This document shows, piece by piece, positions 40,072 to 49,402 of a DNA stretch of 64,000 nt (the first letter of the stretch is position 1; each line of letters begins with the position of its first letter). This DNA comes from Arcobacter sp. (GTDB taxonomy: Bacteria > Campylobacterota > Campylobacteria > Campylobacterales > Arcobacteraceae), in assembly GCA_002869535.1 (NCBI GenBank), contig PKUK01000007.1, forward strand, positions 31,871-95,870, in the 5' to 3' direction. The notes under the pieces were generated by a model that made no database searches, was not told where the DNA came from, and was given only the letters and a program-made list of their open reading frames with translations. The position numbers were made by a program, and so were the translations under genes.

Positions 40072-41148
40072 ATGATAAACAAAAGATTATTACTACTAGG
40101 TGCTGCATTTTTAGTTGCAAATACATTAAATGCAAAAACTACAATTTGTTATAAAAAAGGTTGGGAAACTCCATCAAGTATCGAAACCACAAAATTAGAT
40201 GGTGGTGAATGTAAGGGTGAGAAATCTTTAAAAGAGATGAAAAGAGCTGGTTGGTATATCAAAGATATAGATATCAAATCAGCAGACAAAGGATTAGATT
40301 ATAACTATATATTAAGTGATATCAATCCTATAATCATTGACAAAGAGCTAACTTCAACTAATGACCTTACAAAAGAAGTAGATATGCAAATACAAATTAG
40401 CAGACTTTCTAATGTAACTAGTGAAAATGCCACGATAAACATAGGAAACCTAAAAATTGGACAAAGTGGTATTATTCAACATAGATATGAAAATGGAAAT
40501 ACCATAATTATATCAAGTGCATATGTAGTAAGTTCAAATGCAAACTCTTCTGTTGTAAAATTTATTCCATTTTTAGACCTAACTCAAAATGCTATTCCAA
40601 CATCAAATAGAGTTGTTGCAAATGATGATATATTTACATTAAACTATATGTATGACCAAAGTTTATTAATAGCTCCAAACATAGATACATTTAGAACTGT
40701 AAGAGGAAAATTCACTTACAATAACTTCGTGCACTCAGATATTTTTGGGGCATATTTAAAAAGTGAATATAGACCTCTTCCTTCACAAAAAATCCTTCAA
40801 GAGTTTGCACTTTCACAAAATATGGGAACTATATTTATAGTGGTTAAGTCAGATTTATACGTATTGGATAGTAGAACTTTTACAGTTTTAAATAAACAAA
40901 AAATAGCAAATATCTCAAGTAAAACACAAATGCCATTTTATACAAGAATTGAAAACATAGAATCAAATCTATTTACATCTGATATTTGGAGTTGGTTAGA
41001 CTTCTCAGTTATTACAGATTTTTTAGATGATAATAGAACAGAAGAAGAGATTTTATATGGTGATTTAGCACAAAATAAAAGCAAAGGTGACCAAATAGAC
41101 TATAACACTTACTATTCAAATTTACTAGGGCTAAATAATGATAAATAA
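40072..41148 (+). CDS. Exported PgbA-N-like (plasminogen-binding-like) protein
   Basis: 358 aa with a signal peptide (RLLLLGAAFLVANTLNA). The start of the mature part has a two-Cys unit (TICYKKGWETPSSIETT, LDGGECKG). A beta-rich middle (IGNLKIGQSGIIQHRY, SSAYVVSSNANSSVVKFIPF) and a helix-rich end follow. This resembles the N-terminal domain first described in Helicobacter PgbA/PgbB. Plasminogen binding has not been shown for most members, so the name is historical. It overlaps glcD by 11 bases, an order (exported protein, glcD, rbn) I recall from Campylobacter. Confidence 0.65.
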   Translation: MINKRLLLLGAAFLVANTLNAKTTICYKKGWETPSSIETTKLDGGECKGEKSLKEMKRAGWYIKDIDIKSADKGLDYNYILSDINPIIIDKELTSTNDLTKEVDMQIQISRLSNVTSENATINIGNLKIGQSGIIQHRYENGNTIIISSAYVVSSNANSSVVKFIPFLDLTQNAIPTSNRVVANDDIFTLNYMYDQSLLIAPNIDTFRTVRGKFTYNNFVHSDIFGAYLKSEYRPLPSQKILQEFALSQNMGTIFIVVKSDLYVLDSRTFTVLNKQKIANISSKTQMPFYTRIENIESNLFTSDIWSWLDFSVITDFLDDNRTEEEILYGDLAQNKSKGDQIDYNTYYSNLLGLNNDK

Positions 41149-42526
41149 AGAGCATGTTAATCATTTCATCTCTATTGTTGGAGAAGAGAATGTAAAAAGC
41201 GATAAAGCTCATCTAATAGCATACTGTTATGATGCTACAAAAGAGAGATTTGAGCCAGATGCAGTTGTTTTTCCAATAGATGAACAAGATGTATCAGATG
41301 TACTTAAATACTGTAATGATAAAAAGATAGTAATTGTTCCAAGAGGTGCAGGAAGTGGATTTACAGGTGGAGCACTTCCTTCAGAAGGGGGTATTATTCT
41401 TAGCCTTGAAAGACATATGAATAAACTACTTGAAATAGATATGGAAAATATGTTAGGTATCGTACAACCTGGTCTTATTAATATGGATTTTCAAAAAGCA
41501 GCTGAAGAAGTAGGATTATTTTATCCTCCAGACCCAGCAAGTGAGCACTACTCTACTTTAGGTGGAAATGTAAGTGAAAATGCAGGTGGAATGAGAGCTG
41601 CAAAATATGGTATAACAAAAGATTATGTAGTAGCCCTTAGAGCTGTTTTACCAAATGGTGAGATTATAAGAGCTGGTAAAAAAACTATCAAAGATGTTGC
41701 AGGATATAACACCGCAGGTATTTTAATAGCAAGTGAAGGAACACTAGCAATTATCACAGAAATCACACTTAAGCTAATCCCAAAACCAAAATTCAAACAG
41801 ACTTACATGGGTGTTTTTCCAGATGTAAATAAAGCTATGAATGCAGTATTTAAATCACTAGCCTCTGGTGCAAATCCAGTTGCAATGGAATTTTTAGATG
41901 CTCTTGTAATAAAAGCATTAAGAGAAAAATTTCCACAAGTAAGTCTACCTGAAAATGCAGGTGGTATTTTAGTAGGTGATGTTGATGGAAGTAGTCAAGC
42001 AGAAGTTGATGAACAGTTAAACACTTTAAAAGAGTCATTTGCTCAATATGGTTCTACTGAGTTTATTGTTGCAAAAGATGATGAAGAAGCATCTAAGTTA
42101 TGGTTTGCAAGAAGAAATGCAAGTCCTGCAACAGCAATCTATGGTACTAAAAAACTTAATGAAGATATTTCAGTTCCTAGAAGTAAATTGCCAGAGGCCC
42201 TAGAAGAGATATATAAGATAGGTGACAAATATGGCTTCAATGTTCCTTGTTTTGGCCATGCAGGTGATGGAAATATTCATGTTAATGTAATGGTGAAAGA
42301 TAAAAACAATGAAAAAGAGATGCATGATGGACATAAAGCCATAGAAGAGATTTTTCAACTTGTAGTTGATATGGGTGGAACTTTAAGTGGAGAACATGGG
42401 ATTGGCTTGTCAAAAGCACCCTTTATGGATATTGCCTTTAACCAAGCAGAAATTGAACTATTTAAAAGTATCAAAAAAGCCTTTGATCCAAACAATATTC
42501 TAAATCCACATAAAATGGGATTATAA
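41138..42526 (+). CDS. glcD: FAD-linked oxidase, GlcD type
   Basis: 462 aa. The FAD-binding PCMH domain shows VPRGAGSGFTGGALPSEGGI and LGGNVSENAGGMRAAKYG. The C-terminal oxidase domain has HAGDGNIHVNVMV and a GGTLSGEHGIGLSKAP ending. The family includes glycolate oxidase GlcD and D-lactate dehydrogenases, feeding electrons to the respiratory chain. GlcE and GlcF partners are not adjacent, so a D-lactate or other 2-hydroxyacid role is possible. It is coupled to the exported protein upstream and followed by the Rbn-like gene after 9 bases. Confidence 0.9.
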   Translation: MINKEHVNHFISIVGEENVKSDKAHLIAYCYDATKERFEPDAVVFPIDEQDVSDVLKYCNDKKIVIVPRGAGSGFTGGALPSEGGIILSLERHMNKLLEIDMENMLGIVQPGLINMDFQKAAEEVGLFYPPDPASEHYSTLGGNVSENAGGMRAAKYGITKDYVVALRAVLPNGEIIRAGKKTIKDVAGYNTAGILIASEGTLAIITEITLKLIPKPKFKQTYMGVFPDVNKAMNAVFKSLASGANPVAMEFLDALVIKALREKFPQVSLPENAGGILVGDVDGSSQAEVDEQLNTLKESFAQYGSTEFIVAKDDEEASKLWFARRNASPATAIYGTKKLNEDISVPRSKLPEALEEIYKIGDKYGFNVPCFGHAGDGNIHVNVMVKDKNNEKEMHDGHKAIEEIFQLVVDMGGTLSGEHGIGLSKAPFMDIAFNQAEIELFKSIKKAFDPNNILNPHKMGL

Positions 42527-42535
42527 AGTGAAATA

Positions 42536-43330
42536 ATGGAAAATAAAAATGGTAAAAAACTATTTGCAAAAGTTATAGATGCCCTTGATTCGTTTTTTAA
42601 TGATGATACAACTTATTACGCAGCAAGCCTTAGCTTTTTTACTATTTTTTCTATTCTTCCAATTTTTGCCTTAATCATTGCAATAATTTCAAATCTAGAA
42701 CAGTTTAATGAGTATGTTGAGCTATTTATAAACTATATATTAAACCTAATCAATCCATCCCACTCACAAAACTTTGCACAACAAATAAAAAACTTCATCT
42801 CAAACTCTGATAAACTTGGGAATATTGGGATTGTTTATATGCTATTTGTTTTTACAATGTTTTTTAAAGATTACGAATATATTGTAAATAAAATCCATAA
42901 AACAAAAAGAAAGTCAATCTATGCCTCTTTTTTCTTTTATCTTTTCTTTATTACCCTACTTCCATTAGTATTTGCAGGATATATTATAATAACAACTTTT
43001 TATAATAATACAATTTTTGATTTTTTACTAACACTAATACTTGGTTGGAGTATATTTTTTGTACTATTTAAGCTAACTGTGAATACATACATTAGTGTAA
43101 AAGCGGCACTTTTATCTTCATTTATTACTTTAGTAGTTATTTCAATAACAAAAAACCTTTTTGTATACTACGTCTTATATAATCAAACCTACACTACACT
43201 ATATGGTTCAATGGCAACACTTCTTTTTACTTTTCTATGGATTTATACCTCATGGATAATCTTTTTGTATGGTGTTAAGCTTTGCCATAATTTAAACCTA
43301 AAAGAGTTGAGTAAAATAGAAGCAAACTAA
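42536..43330 (+). CDS. YihY/BrkB (Rbn-like) inner-membrane protein
   Basis: 264 aa with six hydrophobic segments. It has the characteristic N-terminal DDTTYYAASLSFFTIFSILPIF motif and C-terminal YGSMATLLFTFLWIYTSWIIFLYGVKL of the YihY/BrkB family. The old name 'ribonuclease BN' is not correct for this family, whose role is unclear (proposed transporter or serum-resistance factor). It lies close behind glcD and is likely co-transcribed. Confidence 0.88.
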   Translation: MENKNGKKLFAKVIDALDSFFNDDTTYYAASLSFFTIFSILPIFALIIAIISNLEQFNEYVELFINYILNLINPSHSQNFAQQIKNFISNSDKLGNIGIVYMLFVFTMFFKDYEYIVNKIHKTKRKSIYASFFFYLFFITLLPLVFAGYIIITTFYNNTIFDFLLTLILGWSIFFVLFKLTVNTYISVKAALLSSFITLVVISITKNLFVYYVLYNQTYTTLYGSMATLLFTFLWIYTSWIIFLYGVKLCHNLNLKELSKIEAN

Positions 43331-43413
43331 AATTATTTTTATACTAATAATTAATTTATTAATTATATTATAATAATGACAATTATATAATCTTAAAATT
43401 TTAAGGAGACAAA

Positions 43414-43809
43414 ATGAAAAACATATTAAAAGTATCTAGTGTACTATTTTTAGCATTATTTATTTTAGCAGGTTGTAGAACAGCTGCTGTATACAATGTT
43501 AATAATGATCCAATAGAAGTGAATGCATCTATGGAAAAAGTTTATAAAGCAATCAAAATAGCTGGTGCTTCAAAAGGTTGGATTATAACACAAGTTAAAC
43601 CTGGATTGGCAATGGGTAAAATAATGCTTAGACAACATCAAGCAGTTGTAGAGATTCCATATAATGAAAAAAGTTTCTCAATTAAATATAAAAGTAGTTT
43701 AAATTTAAAATACAGCTCTCAAACAAATCAAATCCACCAAAACTATAATGGTTGGGTTCAAAACTTAGAAAATGCGATTAATCTTCAATTATCTATGTAT
43801 GCAAAATAA
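43414..43809 (+). CDS. Small lipoprotein
   Basis: 131 aa with a lipoprotein signal peptide (ALFILAGCRTAAVY; lipobox LAGC, so Cys21). The mature part is beta-rich with IKIAGASKGWIITQVKPGLAMGKIML and SFSIKYKSSLNLKYSS. No function is recognised. An AAGGAG ribosome site sits 6 bases before the ATG. A very long palindrome follows at once (43813-43852). It is the last gene before the pigment locus. Confidence 0.8.
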   Translation: MKNILKVSSVLFLALFILAGCRTAAVYNVNNDPIEVNASMEKVYKAIKIAGASKGWIITQVKPGLAMGKIMLRQHQAVVEIPYNEKSFSIKYKSSLNLKYSSQTNQIHQNYNGWVQNLENAINLQLSMYAK

Positions 43810-43812
43810 AAA

Positions 43813-43852
43813 ATTAATGTAATATAGTATTTATATACTATATTGCATTAAT
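43813..43852. terminator. Long AT-rich palindrome between lipoprotein and darA
   Basis: An 18-base arm (43813-43830), loop TTAT, and matching arm (43835-43852) pair throughout except one T-G. It starts 3 bases after the lipoprotein stop. Without a following T run it is an unusual terminator. It could also be a regulator site or a boundary element of the pigment locus. Confidence 0.5.
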
Positions 43853-43939
43853 AATCATGAAATAATAACTTCTCTTATTCATTTTTAATAAAAAAAATGA
43901 TATTTTACTACATTAAAATTAATCTTTCAGACATCTAAT

Positions 43940-44887
43940 TTGAATCAAAAAAAAGTTTTAGTAGTTTCTTATTCTCAAACTGGACAACTAAACAATCTAG
44001 TTAAAAACTTCACTAAACCCCTTTACGAAAATGAAGACATTGAACTTTTTTACAAAAATATTAAACCAAAAAAACCTTATCCTTTTCCTTGGTCTCTTAT
44101 GACTTTTATGGATAGTTTTCCAGAGTCTGTATATCTTGACACCTGTGAAATAGAAGAGTTTGAAGATGACTCAAATGATTATGACTTGATTATTCTTTCT
44201 TATCAAGTTTGGTTTCTTTCTCCTTCTATTCCTATCTCATCATTTTTAAAATCTTCTTGGGCAAAAAGTAAATTTAAAAATAAACCTGTTATTACACTTA
44301 TTGGCTGTAGAAATATGTGGATAATGGCACAAGAAAAAATGAAACAGATGTTATCTGACTTAGAAGCAAACTTAATAGATAATGTAGTTTTGATAGATAA
44401 AGGAAACTCTTTAGAAACATTTATAACAACTCCAAGATGGATGTTAACTGGTAAAAAGAATTCTATTTTTGGATTGAGTAGTGCTGGTATAAGTGAAGAT
44501 GAAATAATAAAATCACAAAGATTTGGTAAAGCTTTAGTTGATGCCCTAAAAAGTGATAAAGAAAAAGAGAATAAAAGTTTGCTTTATGGATTAAAAGCAG
44601 TTGTTGTGAATACTAAACTTATCAGAAGTGAACAAATAGGAACAAAAAGTTTCACTATTTGGGGTGGACTTATAAGAAAAATAGGTAAACCAGGAAACAT
44701 AAAAAGAAAACCAGTTGTAATGTTATACTTAATATTTTTATTATTAATGATAGTTACAGTAGTACCTATAAATATGATAATACAATCGGTTTTAAGAAAA
44801 ATAAATAAAAATGCAGTTATAAAACAAAAAGAATTATATGAATTGCCATCAGGTAGTGGTGAGGAAAGAATAAAGGAATATCAATAA
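43940..44887 (+). CDS. darA: Dialkylresorcinol condensing enzyme, DarA-like
   Basis: 315 aa. A flavodoxin-like NAD(P)H/FMN fold begins VLVVSYSQTGQLNNLVKNF and continues YDLIILSYQVWFLSPSIPISSFL and KPVITLIGCRNMW. The C-terminus has a membrane helix (VVMLYLIFLLLMIVTVV). In flexirubin-producing bacteria DarA aromatises the cyclohexanedione made by DarB, giving a 2,5-dialkylresorcinol. The start is a TTG at 43940, with no good ribosome site. There is no in-frame ATG upstream before a stop at 43898. The stop lies directly before darB. Confidence 0.85.
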   Translation: MNQKKVLVVSYSQTGQLNNLVKNFTKPLYENEDIELFYKNIKPKKPYPFPWSLMTFMDSFPESVYLDTCEIEEFEDDSNDYDLIILSYQVWFLSPSIPISSFLKSSWAKSKFKNKPVITLIGCRNMWIMAQEKMKQMLSDLEANLIDNVVLIDKGNSLETFITTPRWMLTGKKNSIFGLSSAGISEDEIIKSQRFGKALVDALKSDKEKENKSLLYGLKAVVVNTKLIRSEQIGTKSFTIWGGLIRKIGKPGNIKRKPVVMLYLIFLLLMIVTVVPINMIIQSVLRKINKNAVIKQKELYELPSGSGEERIKEYQ

Positions 44888-46033
44888 ATGTCAGATGTTT
44901 ATATAAATAATATTCAAAAGTTTATGCCAAATGAACCTGTGGATAATAAAGATATTGAAGAATATCTTGGATATATTGGCGGAAAAAAATCAAAAGCTAA
45001 AAATATAGTTTTAAGAAGTAATGGAATTAAAAGAAGATTTTATGTTTTAGAAAAAGGGACTCAAAAACCTTTATTTACAAATGCACAACTTTGTTCAAAT
45101 GCTATAGAAAAATTGATAGATGAAGATTTTACCTTAGAAAATATAGAATGCCTTGCTTGTGGAACTACCTCTCCTGATCAATTGATGCCTGGTCATACCT
45201 TGATGGTGCAAGGTGAGTTAGGTATCAATGGAATTGAAACTATATCAGCTTCTGGAATATGTCTAAGTGGAATAAATGCTTTAAAATATATCTATTATGG
45301 AATAAAAGCAGGCGAAATCACAAAAGCTGTATCATGTGGATCAGAGGCTTCATCTCCCATTTTATGTGCTAGAAACTTTACAGAAGAATCAAATCACAAA
45401 CTAGCTGAATTGGAAAAAAATGCTGGAATAGCATTTGAAAAAGATTTTCTAAGATGGATGCTTTCAGATGGTGCAGGAGCTATGAGAGTTGAAAATAGTC
45501 CAAATAAAAATAAAATTTCTTTAAAAATAGACTTTATAGATGTATTATCATATGCGGGAGAAATGCCTGTTTGTATGTATAGCGGACTAGAAATACTTGA
45601 GAACAATTCAATTCAATCTTGGAGAGCATACGAACAAGAAGAAGTGATGAAAAAATCATTACTAAGTGTAAGACAAGATGTAAAACTTCTAAATGAAAAT
45701 ATCGTTGAATATACAGTAATTAAACCATTAATTGAAATAATTAAAAAAAGAGATATAAAAGCAGAAGAATATAATTACTTTTTACCACACTACTCTTCAA
45801 CATATTTTAGAGATAAACTATATGAAGGCTTAAAAAAAGCTAACTTTGAAATTCCATATGACAAATGGTTTACAAATCTAGTCACTCATGGAAATACAGG
45901 AAGTGCATCTATATATATAATGCTTGAAGAGTTATTTAACAGTGGCAATTTAAAAAAAGGACAAAAAATTCTTTGCTATATCCCAGAAAGTGGAAGATTT
46001 TCAACTGCCTTCATGTCTTTAAAAGTTGTGTAA
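44888..46033 (+). CDS. darB: StlD/DarB family ketosynthase
   Basis: 381 aa. A ketosynthase III-type enzyme with catalytic Cys125 (SASGICLSGIN), a His in FLPHYSS and an Asn in THGNTGSASIY. DarB condenses two fatty-acid-derived units into a cyclohexanedione or resorcinol precursor. It starts one base after darA ends and overlaps the next gene by one base (TAATG). The co-directional darA-darB pair is the hallmark of dialkylresorcinol synthesis in the flexirubin family. Confidence 0.88.
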   Translation: MSDVYINNIQKFMPNEPVDNKDIEEYLGYIGGKKSKAKNIVLRSNGIKRRFYVLEKGTQKPLFTNAQLCSNAIEKLIDEDFTLENIECLACGTTSPDQLMPGHTLMVQGELGINGIETISASGICLSGINALKYIYYGIKAGEITKAVSCGSEASSPILCARNFTEESNHKLAELEKNAGIAFEKDFLRWMLSDGAGAMRVENSPNKNKISLKIDFIDVLSYAGEMPVCMYSGLEILENNSIQSWRAYEQEEVMKKSLLSVRQDVKLLNENIVEYTVIKPLIEIIKKRDIKAEEYNYFLPHYSSTYFRDKLYEGLKKANFEIPYDKWFTNLVTHGNTGSASIYIMLEELFNSGNLKKGQKILCYIPESGRFSTAFMSLKVV

Positions 46034-46428
46034 TGAAAAAAATTGAAATTCCCCAAGAGAATAACTCTACATTAAATGGACAAAAAAAAGTAATGTATGG
46101 AACAGATGAGCATGGGGATTTTCAAAGAATAAATTATGCAAGTAGTGTTGAAGAGTTTGCAACTATTACAGCAGTTGAAGAGTATAAAGAGTTAGAAAAA
46201 GAGTGTTTAGAAGATATAAATAATAACATTGCTTCACCAATTAAATATTTTATGTATAAAAATAGAATGGATTTACCAACGCTAGCAAGTGCAGTTGGTA
46301 TGTTTTCATTTAGAGTAAAAAGACACTTAAGAATGGAAATCTTTAAAAAGCTGAATAATAAAACTATTCAAAAATATGCAGATGCTTTTTCAATTGAAAT
46401 TGAAGAACTAAAGGATTTTAAAATATGA
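46033..46428 (+). CDS. Small helix-turn-helix-like protein of the dar operon
   Basis: 131 aa starting at the ATG in the TAATG overlap. The first 70 residues are polar. The C-terminal part (LPTLASAVGMFSFRVKRHLR, then FKKLNNKTIQKYADAFSIEIEEL) resembles an XRE/Cro-type helix-turn-helix, with the classic end A-D-A-x-x-I-x-x-x-x-L. It overlaps the BtrH-like gene by 4 bases. Its tight position between darB and that gene suggests a dedicated role, either as a regulator or as an adaptor that reuses the fold. No named family is recognised. Confidence 0.65.
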   Translation: MKKIEIPQENNSTLNGQKKVMYGTDEHGDFQRINYASSVEEFATITAVEEYKELEKECLEDINNNIASPIKYFMYKNRMDLPTLASAVGMFSFRVKRHLRMEIFKKLNNKTIQKYADAFSIEIEELKDFKI

Positions 46429-47417
46429 TAGATAACTTTAAACATTCCCAATTTGCCCACTGTGAAAGTGGAGTTGTATCAACACTACTAACTCACTATG
46501 GCTTAGAAATAAGTGAACCTATGGCTTTTGGAATAACAAGCACTCTGTCTTTTGCATATTTGCCTTTTATAAAAATAAATAATTTACCACTAATAGCCTA
46601 TAGGGACTTACCTAAAAATATTGTAAAAAAGATTGAAAAAACTTTGGGTGTTACTATTTTAAAAAAACAGTATAAAAATCTTTTGGAAGCAAATCTTGAA
46701 CTAACAAAAATAGTAGAAGATGAAAAAAAACTAGTAGGTTTACAAACTTCAGTTTTTTACCTTCCTTATATGCCTGAGAATATGAGATTTCATTTCAATG
46801 CACACAATCTTTTAGTTTATGGCAAAACTGGGAAAAAGTACAAAATCTCTGATCCTGTTTTTGAAGATGTTGTTGAGTGTAGCGAAAAGGATTTAACAAA
46901 AGCAAGATTTGCAAAAGGAGCATTTGCCCCAAAAGGATTTTTATACTACCCAACAAATATTCCTGAAAATATTAATTTTACACCAATAATAAAAAAAGCC
47001 ATTAGAAAAAATGCAAAATCAATGTTAACACCCTTTCCTTTTGCAGGAGTAAAAGGTATGAGAAGATTAGCAAAATCAATAGAAAAACTTCAAAAGAACA
47101 AGGATAATAGATATATAAAGAACTATTTAACACATATTGTTAGAATGCAAGAAGAGATTGGAACAGGTGGTGGTGGATTTAGATTTTTATATGCTGCATT
47201 TTTACAAGAATCAAAAAAATATAATTTAGATAATGAAAAGATTCAAAAAGCCAGTGAATTAATTACCCAATCAGGAGATACGCTAAGATATTTTGCTTTA
47301 AAATGTGTGGAGTCCGCAAAAAAAATAGAAAGATTTGATGCAAAAGAAATCTCAAATATATTGATAAAAGCTTCAACTTTAGAAGAAGAAGCTTTTAGAA
47401 TATTAAAAACTATTTAA
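46425..47417 (+). CDS. BtrH N-terminal-like acyltransferase
   Basis: 330 aa. The N-terminal half resembles the BtrH fold. Cys13 in FAHCESGVVS is the likely nucleophile, with His127 (FHFNAHNLLVYG) and Asp143 (KISDPVF), a possible Cys-His-Asp triad. BtrH, from butirosin synthesis, moves an acyl group from an acyl carrier protein onto a small acceptor. The C-terminal half is helical (IGTGGGGFRFLYAAFLQE). Beside darA and darB and two ACP genes, a role esterifying a polyene acyl chain to the resorcinol is a natural guess, though unproven. Confidence 0.75.
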   Translation: MIDNFKHSQFAHCESGVVSTLLTHYGLEISEPMAFGITSTLSFAYLPFIKINNLPLIAYRDLPKNIVKKIEKTLGVTILKKQYKNLLEANLELTKIVEDEKKLVGLQTSVFYLPYMPENMRFHFNAHNLLVYGKTGKKYKISDPVFEDVVECSEKDLTKARFAKGAFAPKGFLYYPTNIPENINFTPIIKKAIRKNAKSMLTPFPFAGVKGMRRLAKSIEKLQKNKDNRYIKNYLTHIVRMQEEIGTGGGGFRFLYAAFLQESKKYNLDNEKIQKASELITQSGDTLRYFALKCVESAKKIERFDAKEISNILIKASTLEEEAFRILKTI

Positions 47418-48252
47418 TATTTTCAAAATAAAACAGATAAGCTCTTTTTTTAGAATCTAAACTAATGTAAATAGCTGATTCTTTTTTTTCATTTAATATA
47501 TCAATAATATCAGCAACACTGTATGTTCCATAAAAGTTATCTTGATTTTTATATACTAACTCTTTATTAACCTCTAATTCACTTACATATTTTTTTGCAA
47601 ATTGATTTAATCCTACTACTTTATAATCAATTGTCTTTAAATAACTATTTAATTCATTTACATTTACAAAAAAATCAAAATGTTTTACTTTAGCCAAAGA
47701 ATTAATTTTCTCATCGTTTATATATATCCACGAAGAGCCATCTTTTGAAACTAAATTTTCTAAATTATTAATATTAGAGTTGGCACTTAGTACCTTATCC
47801 AAAGATTCATCTACTCCACCTATTAAGATATCACTTACTTTTTTATAATGAAAATCAAAATATGCCAACTCAAATGCTTTTTCAAAAGATAAATCTTCAG
47901 ATGTTATATTTATGTTATTTCCAAAAACTTCTAAAGCCTGAGATATTACAAATCCTGTATTATTTGTATTTACATTTAAAAAATCAAATGGCATAACAAA
48001 AGAATCATCACTATTTATTTGATTTAAAACCTTTAATAGGTCTTCAATACAGCCATATTCACTTGAAATATATGTTGATAAGGTATCTTTATACTTTATA
48101 TTACTTAATGCCTTTATGGCTCCATAAACAGCCATTACATTGAACTTTGAATTTCTTCTTAGATTTAAACTTGAAATTTCTTTTAAATCTTTTCTATACT
48201 CTTTTGCCGTTCTATTCTCATTTAGTAGTTTATAAACACTTTTTATATACAT
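47410..48252 (-). CDS. Ketosynthase-like chain-length-factor protein
   Basis: 280 aa from the ATG at 48252 (GAGAG ribosome site; a longer start at 48264 is possible). The middle part (DSFVMPFDFLNVNTNNTGFVIS, then SEDLSFEKAFELAYFDFHY, SDILIGGVDESLD) resembles the short ketosynthase-like subunits (ApeC type) of aryl polyene clusters, but no catalytic Cys-His-His set is visible. It probably pairs with a true ketosynthase and sets chain length. It lies 1 base after the ketosynthase gene and converges on the BtrH-like gene with a few bases overlap. Confidence 0.7.
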   Translation of the reverse strand: MYIKSVYKLLNENRTAKEYRKDLKEISSLNLRRNSKFNVMAVYGAIKALSNIKYKDTLSTYISSEYGCIEDLLKVLNQINSDDSFVMPFDFLNVNTNNTGFVISQALEVFGNNINITSEDLSFEKAFELAYFDFHYKKVSDILIGGVDESLDKVLSANSNINNLENLVSKDGSSWIYINDEKINSLAKVKHFDFFVNVNELNSYLKTIDYKVVGLNQFAKKYVSELEVNKELVYKNQDNFYGTYSVADIIDILNEKKESAIYISLDSKKRAYLFYFENIK

Positions 48253-48253
48253 A

Positions 48254-49402
48254 TTAACTCTCATTACTTAATATTATAGAGGTATTGCTTCCACCAAATC
48301 CTATATAATGAAAAAGTATGGTTGCCTTATCTATTTTTCTAGTTTCTTGTAAGGGAGAGAAATCTATATCGTTGTATTTGTCATAAAAATTAATTGTTTT
48401 TGGTAAAAAATTATTCTTAATACTTTCACATAATAAAACGATTTCATTTGTTCCACAAGCACCTAATGTATGACCAATGTATGGTTTTAAAATCACTACA
48501 TCAGTTTTTTTATTATACTTTTTAAATAGTTTATCAATAGCAATAGCTTCAGATAAGTTTGAATTCTCACTTCCTGTTGCATGTGCCTTTAGGCAAGTAA
48601 TTTTATCAATAGTTAAATTAGCTTTATTTAAAGCCTCTTCCATACATGAAAGAGTCACTTCTCCATTTGGATTAGAACTAGTAACAGAATAGTTATCAAA
48701 GCTATTATTTGTAGATAATATTTCAAAGTTATTTGCTTCTTTTTTTTGAGATTCTAAAATAACTGCGGAACAAGCCTCTCCTAAAATCAAACCATCACTA
48801 TTTATATCAAATGGCTTATATTCACCTGTTTGACTTAAAAGCATCAAAGATTGAAATCCCCTATAAGTAGTCTCATTAAAAAATTCAAAACCTAAGACCA
48901 AAGCTCTTTTTATCTTTTTACTTTTAATTAAATCATTTGCATAACAAATGGCATTTGCACTTGAGGTACAGGCTGTTTGAATTATTGTTGTATTATATTT
49001 TGAATTAATCAAATTTTCAACAAAATGTCCGATTTCACCATATCCTATATTTTTAATTTCTTCAGTTGAATCACCATTTTTATATTTTAAATGTTGCTCT
49101 TCTTCAATTGATATTGACATTGAGGTTGAGCCCAAGAAAATATGCAAATCTTCTGCTTCTTCTTTTGATAACTTTGCATCTTCAATTGCTTTTAATGCTA
49201 CTTCTTTCAAAATAGAATAAAACTTTTCTTCTTTTGATACAAAGTTTTTCTTAATACGATAATATTTTAACTCTTCAAAATTATTTACTAAATATTCAGA
49301 ATAATTATTATCATTAATCTCTTGAATTTTTTTTACAGAATCATTTTTATTATTTCCTAGTGCAGAAATAATTGATGAACCTGTAATATAGACTTTATTC
49401 AT
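48254..49402 (-). CDS. Beta-ketoacyl-ACP synthase of the aryl polyene locus
   Basis: 382 aa from the ATG at 49402 inside TGATG, which overlaps the ACP stop. The Cys-His-His set is complete: C145 (IQTACTSSANA), H274 (KAHATGS) and H311 (GHTLGACG). It elongates ACP-bound aryl chains by decarboxylative condensation with malonyl-ACP. It sits between the ACP gene and the chain-length-factor-like gene. A second ketosynthase, at 60516, is broken, so this one may carry elongation alone. Several sequence positions (LSQTGEYKPFD) differ from FabF. Confidence 0.88.
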   Translation of the reverse strand: MNKVYITGSSIISALGNNKNDSVKKIQEINDNNYSEYLVNNFEELKYYRIKKNFVSKEEKFYSILKEVALKAIEDAKLSKEEAEDLHIFLGSTSMSISIEEEQHLKYKNGDSTEEIKNIGYGEIGHFVENLINSKYNTTIIQTACTSSANAICYANDLIKSKKIKRALVLGFEFFNETTYRGFQSLMLLSQTGEYKPFDINSDGLILGEACSAVILESQKKEANNFEILSTNNSFDNYSVTSSNPNGEVTLSCMEEALNKANLTIDKITCLKAHATGSENSNLSEAIAIDKLFKKYNKKTDVVILKPYIGHTLGACGTNEIVLLCESIKNNFLPKTINFYDKYNDIDFSPLQETRKIDKATILFHYIGFGGSNTSIILSNES

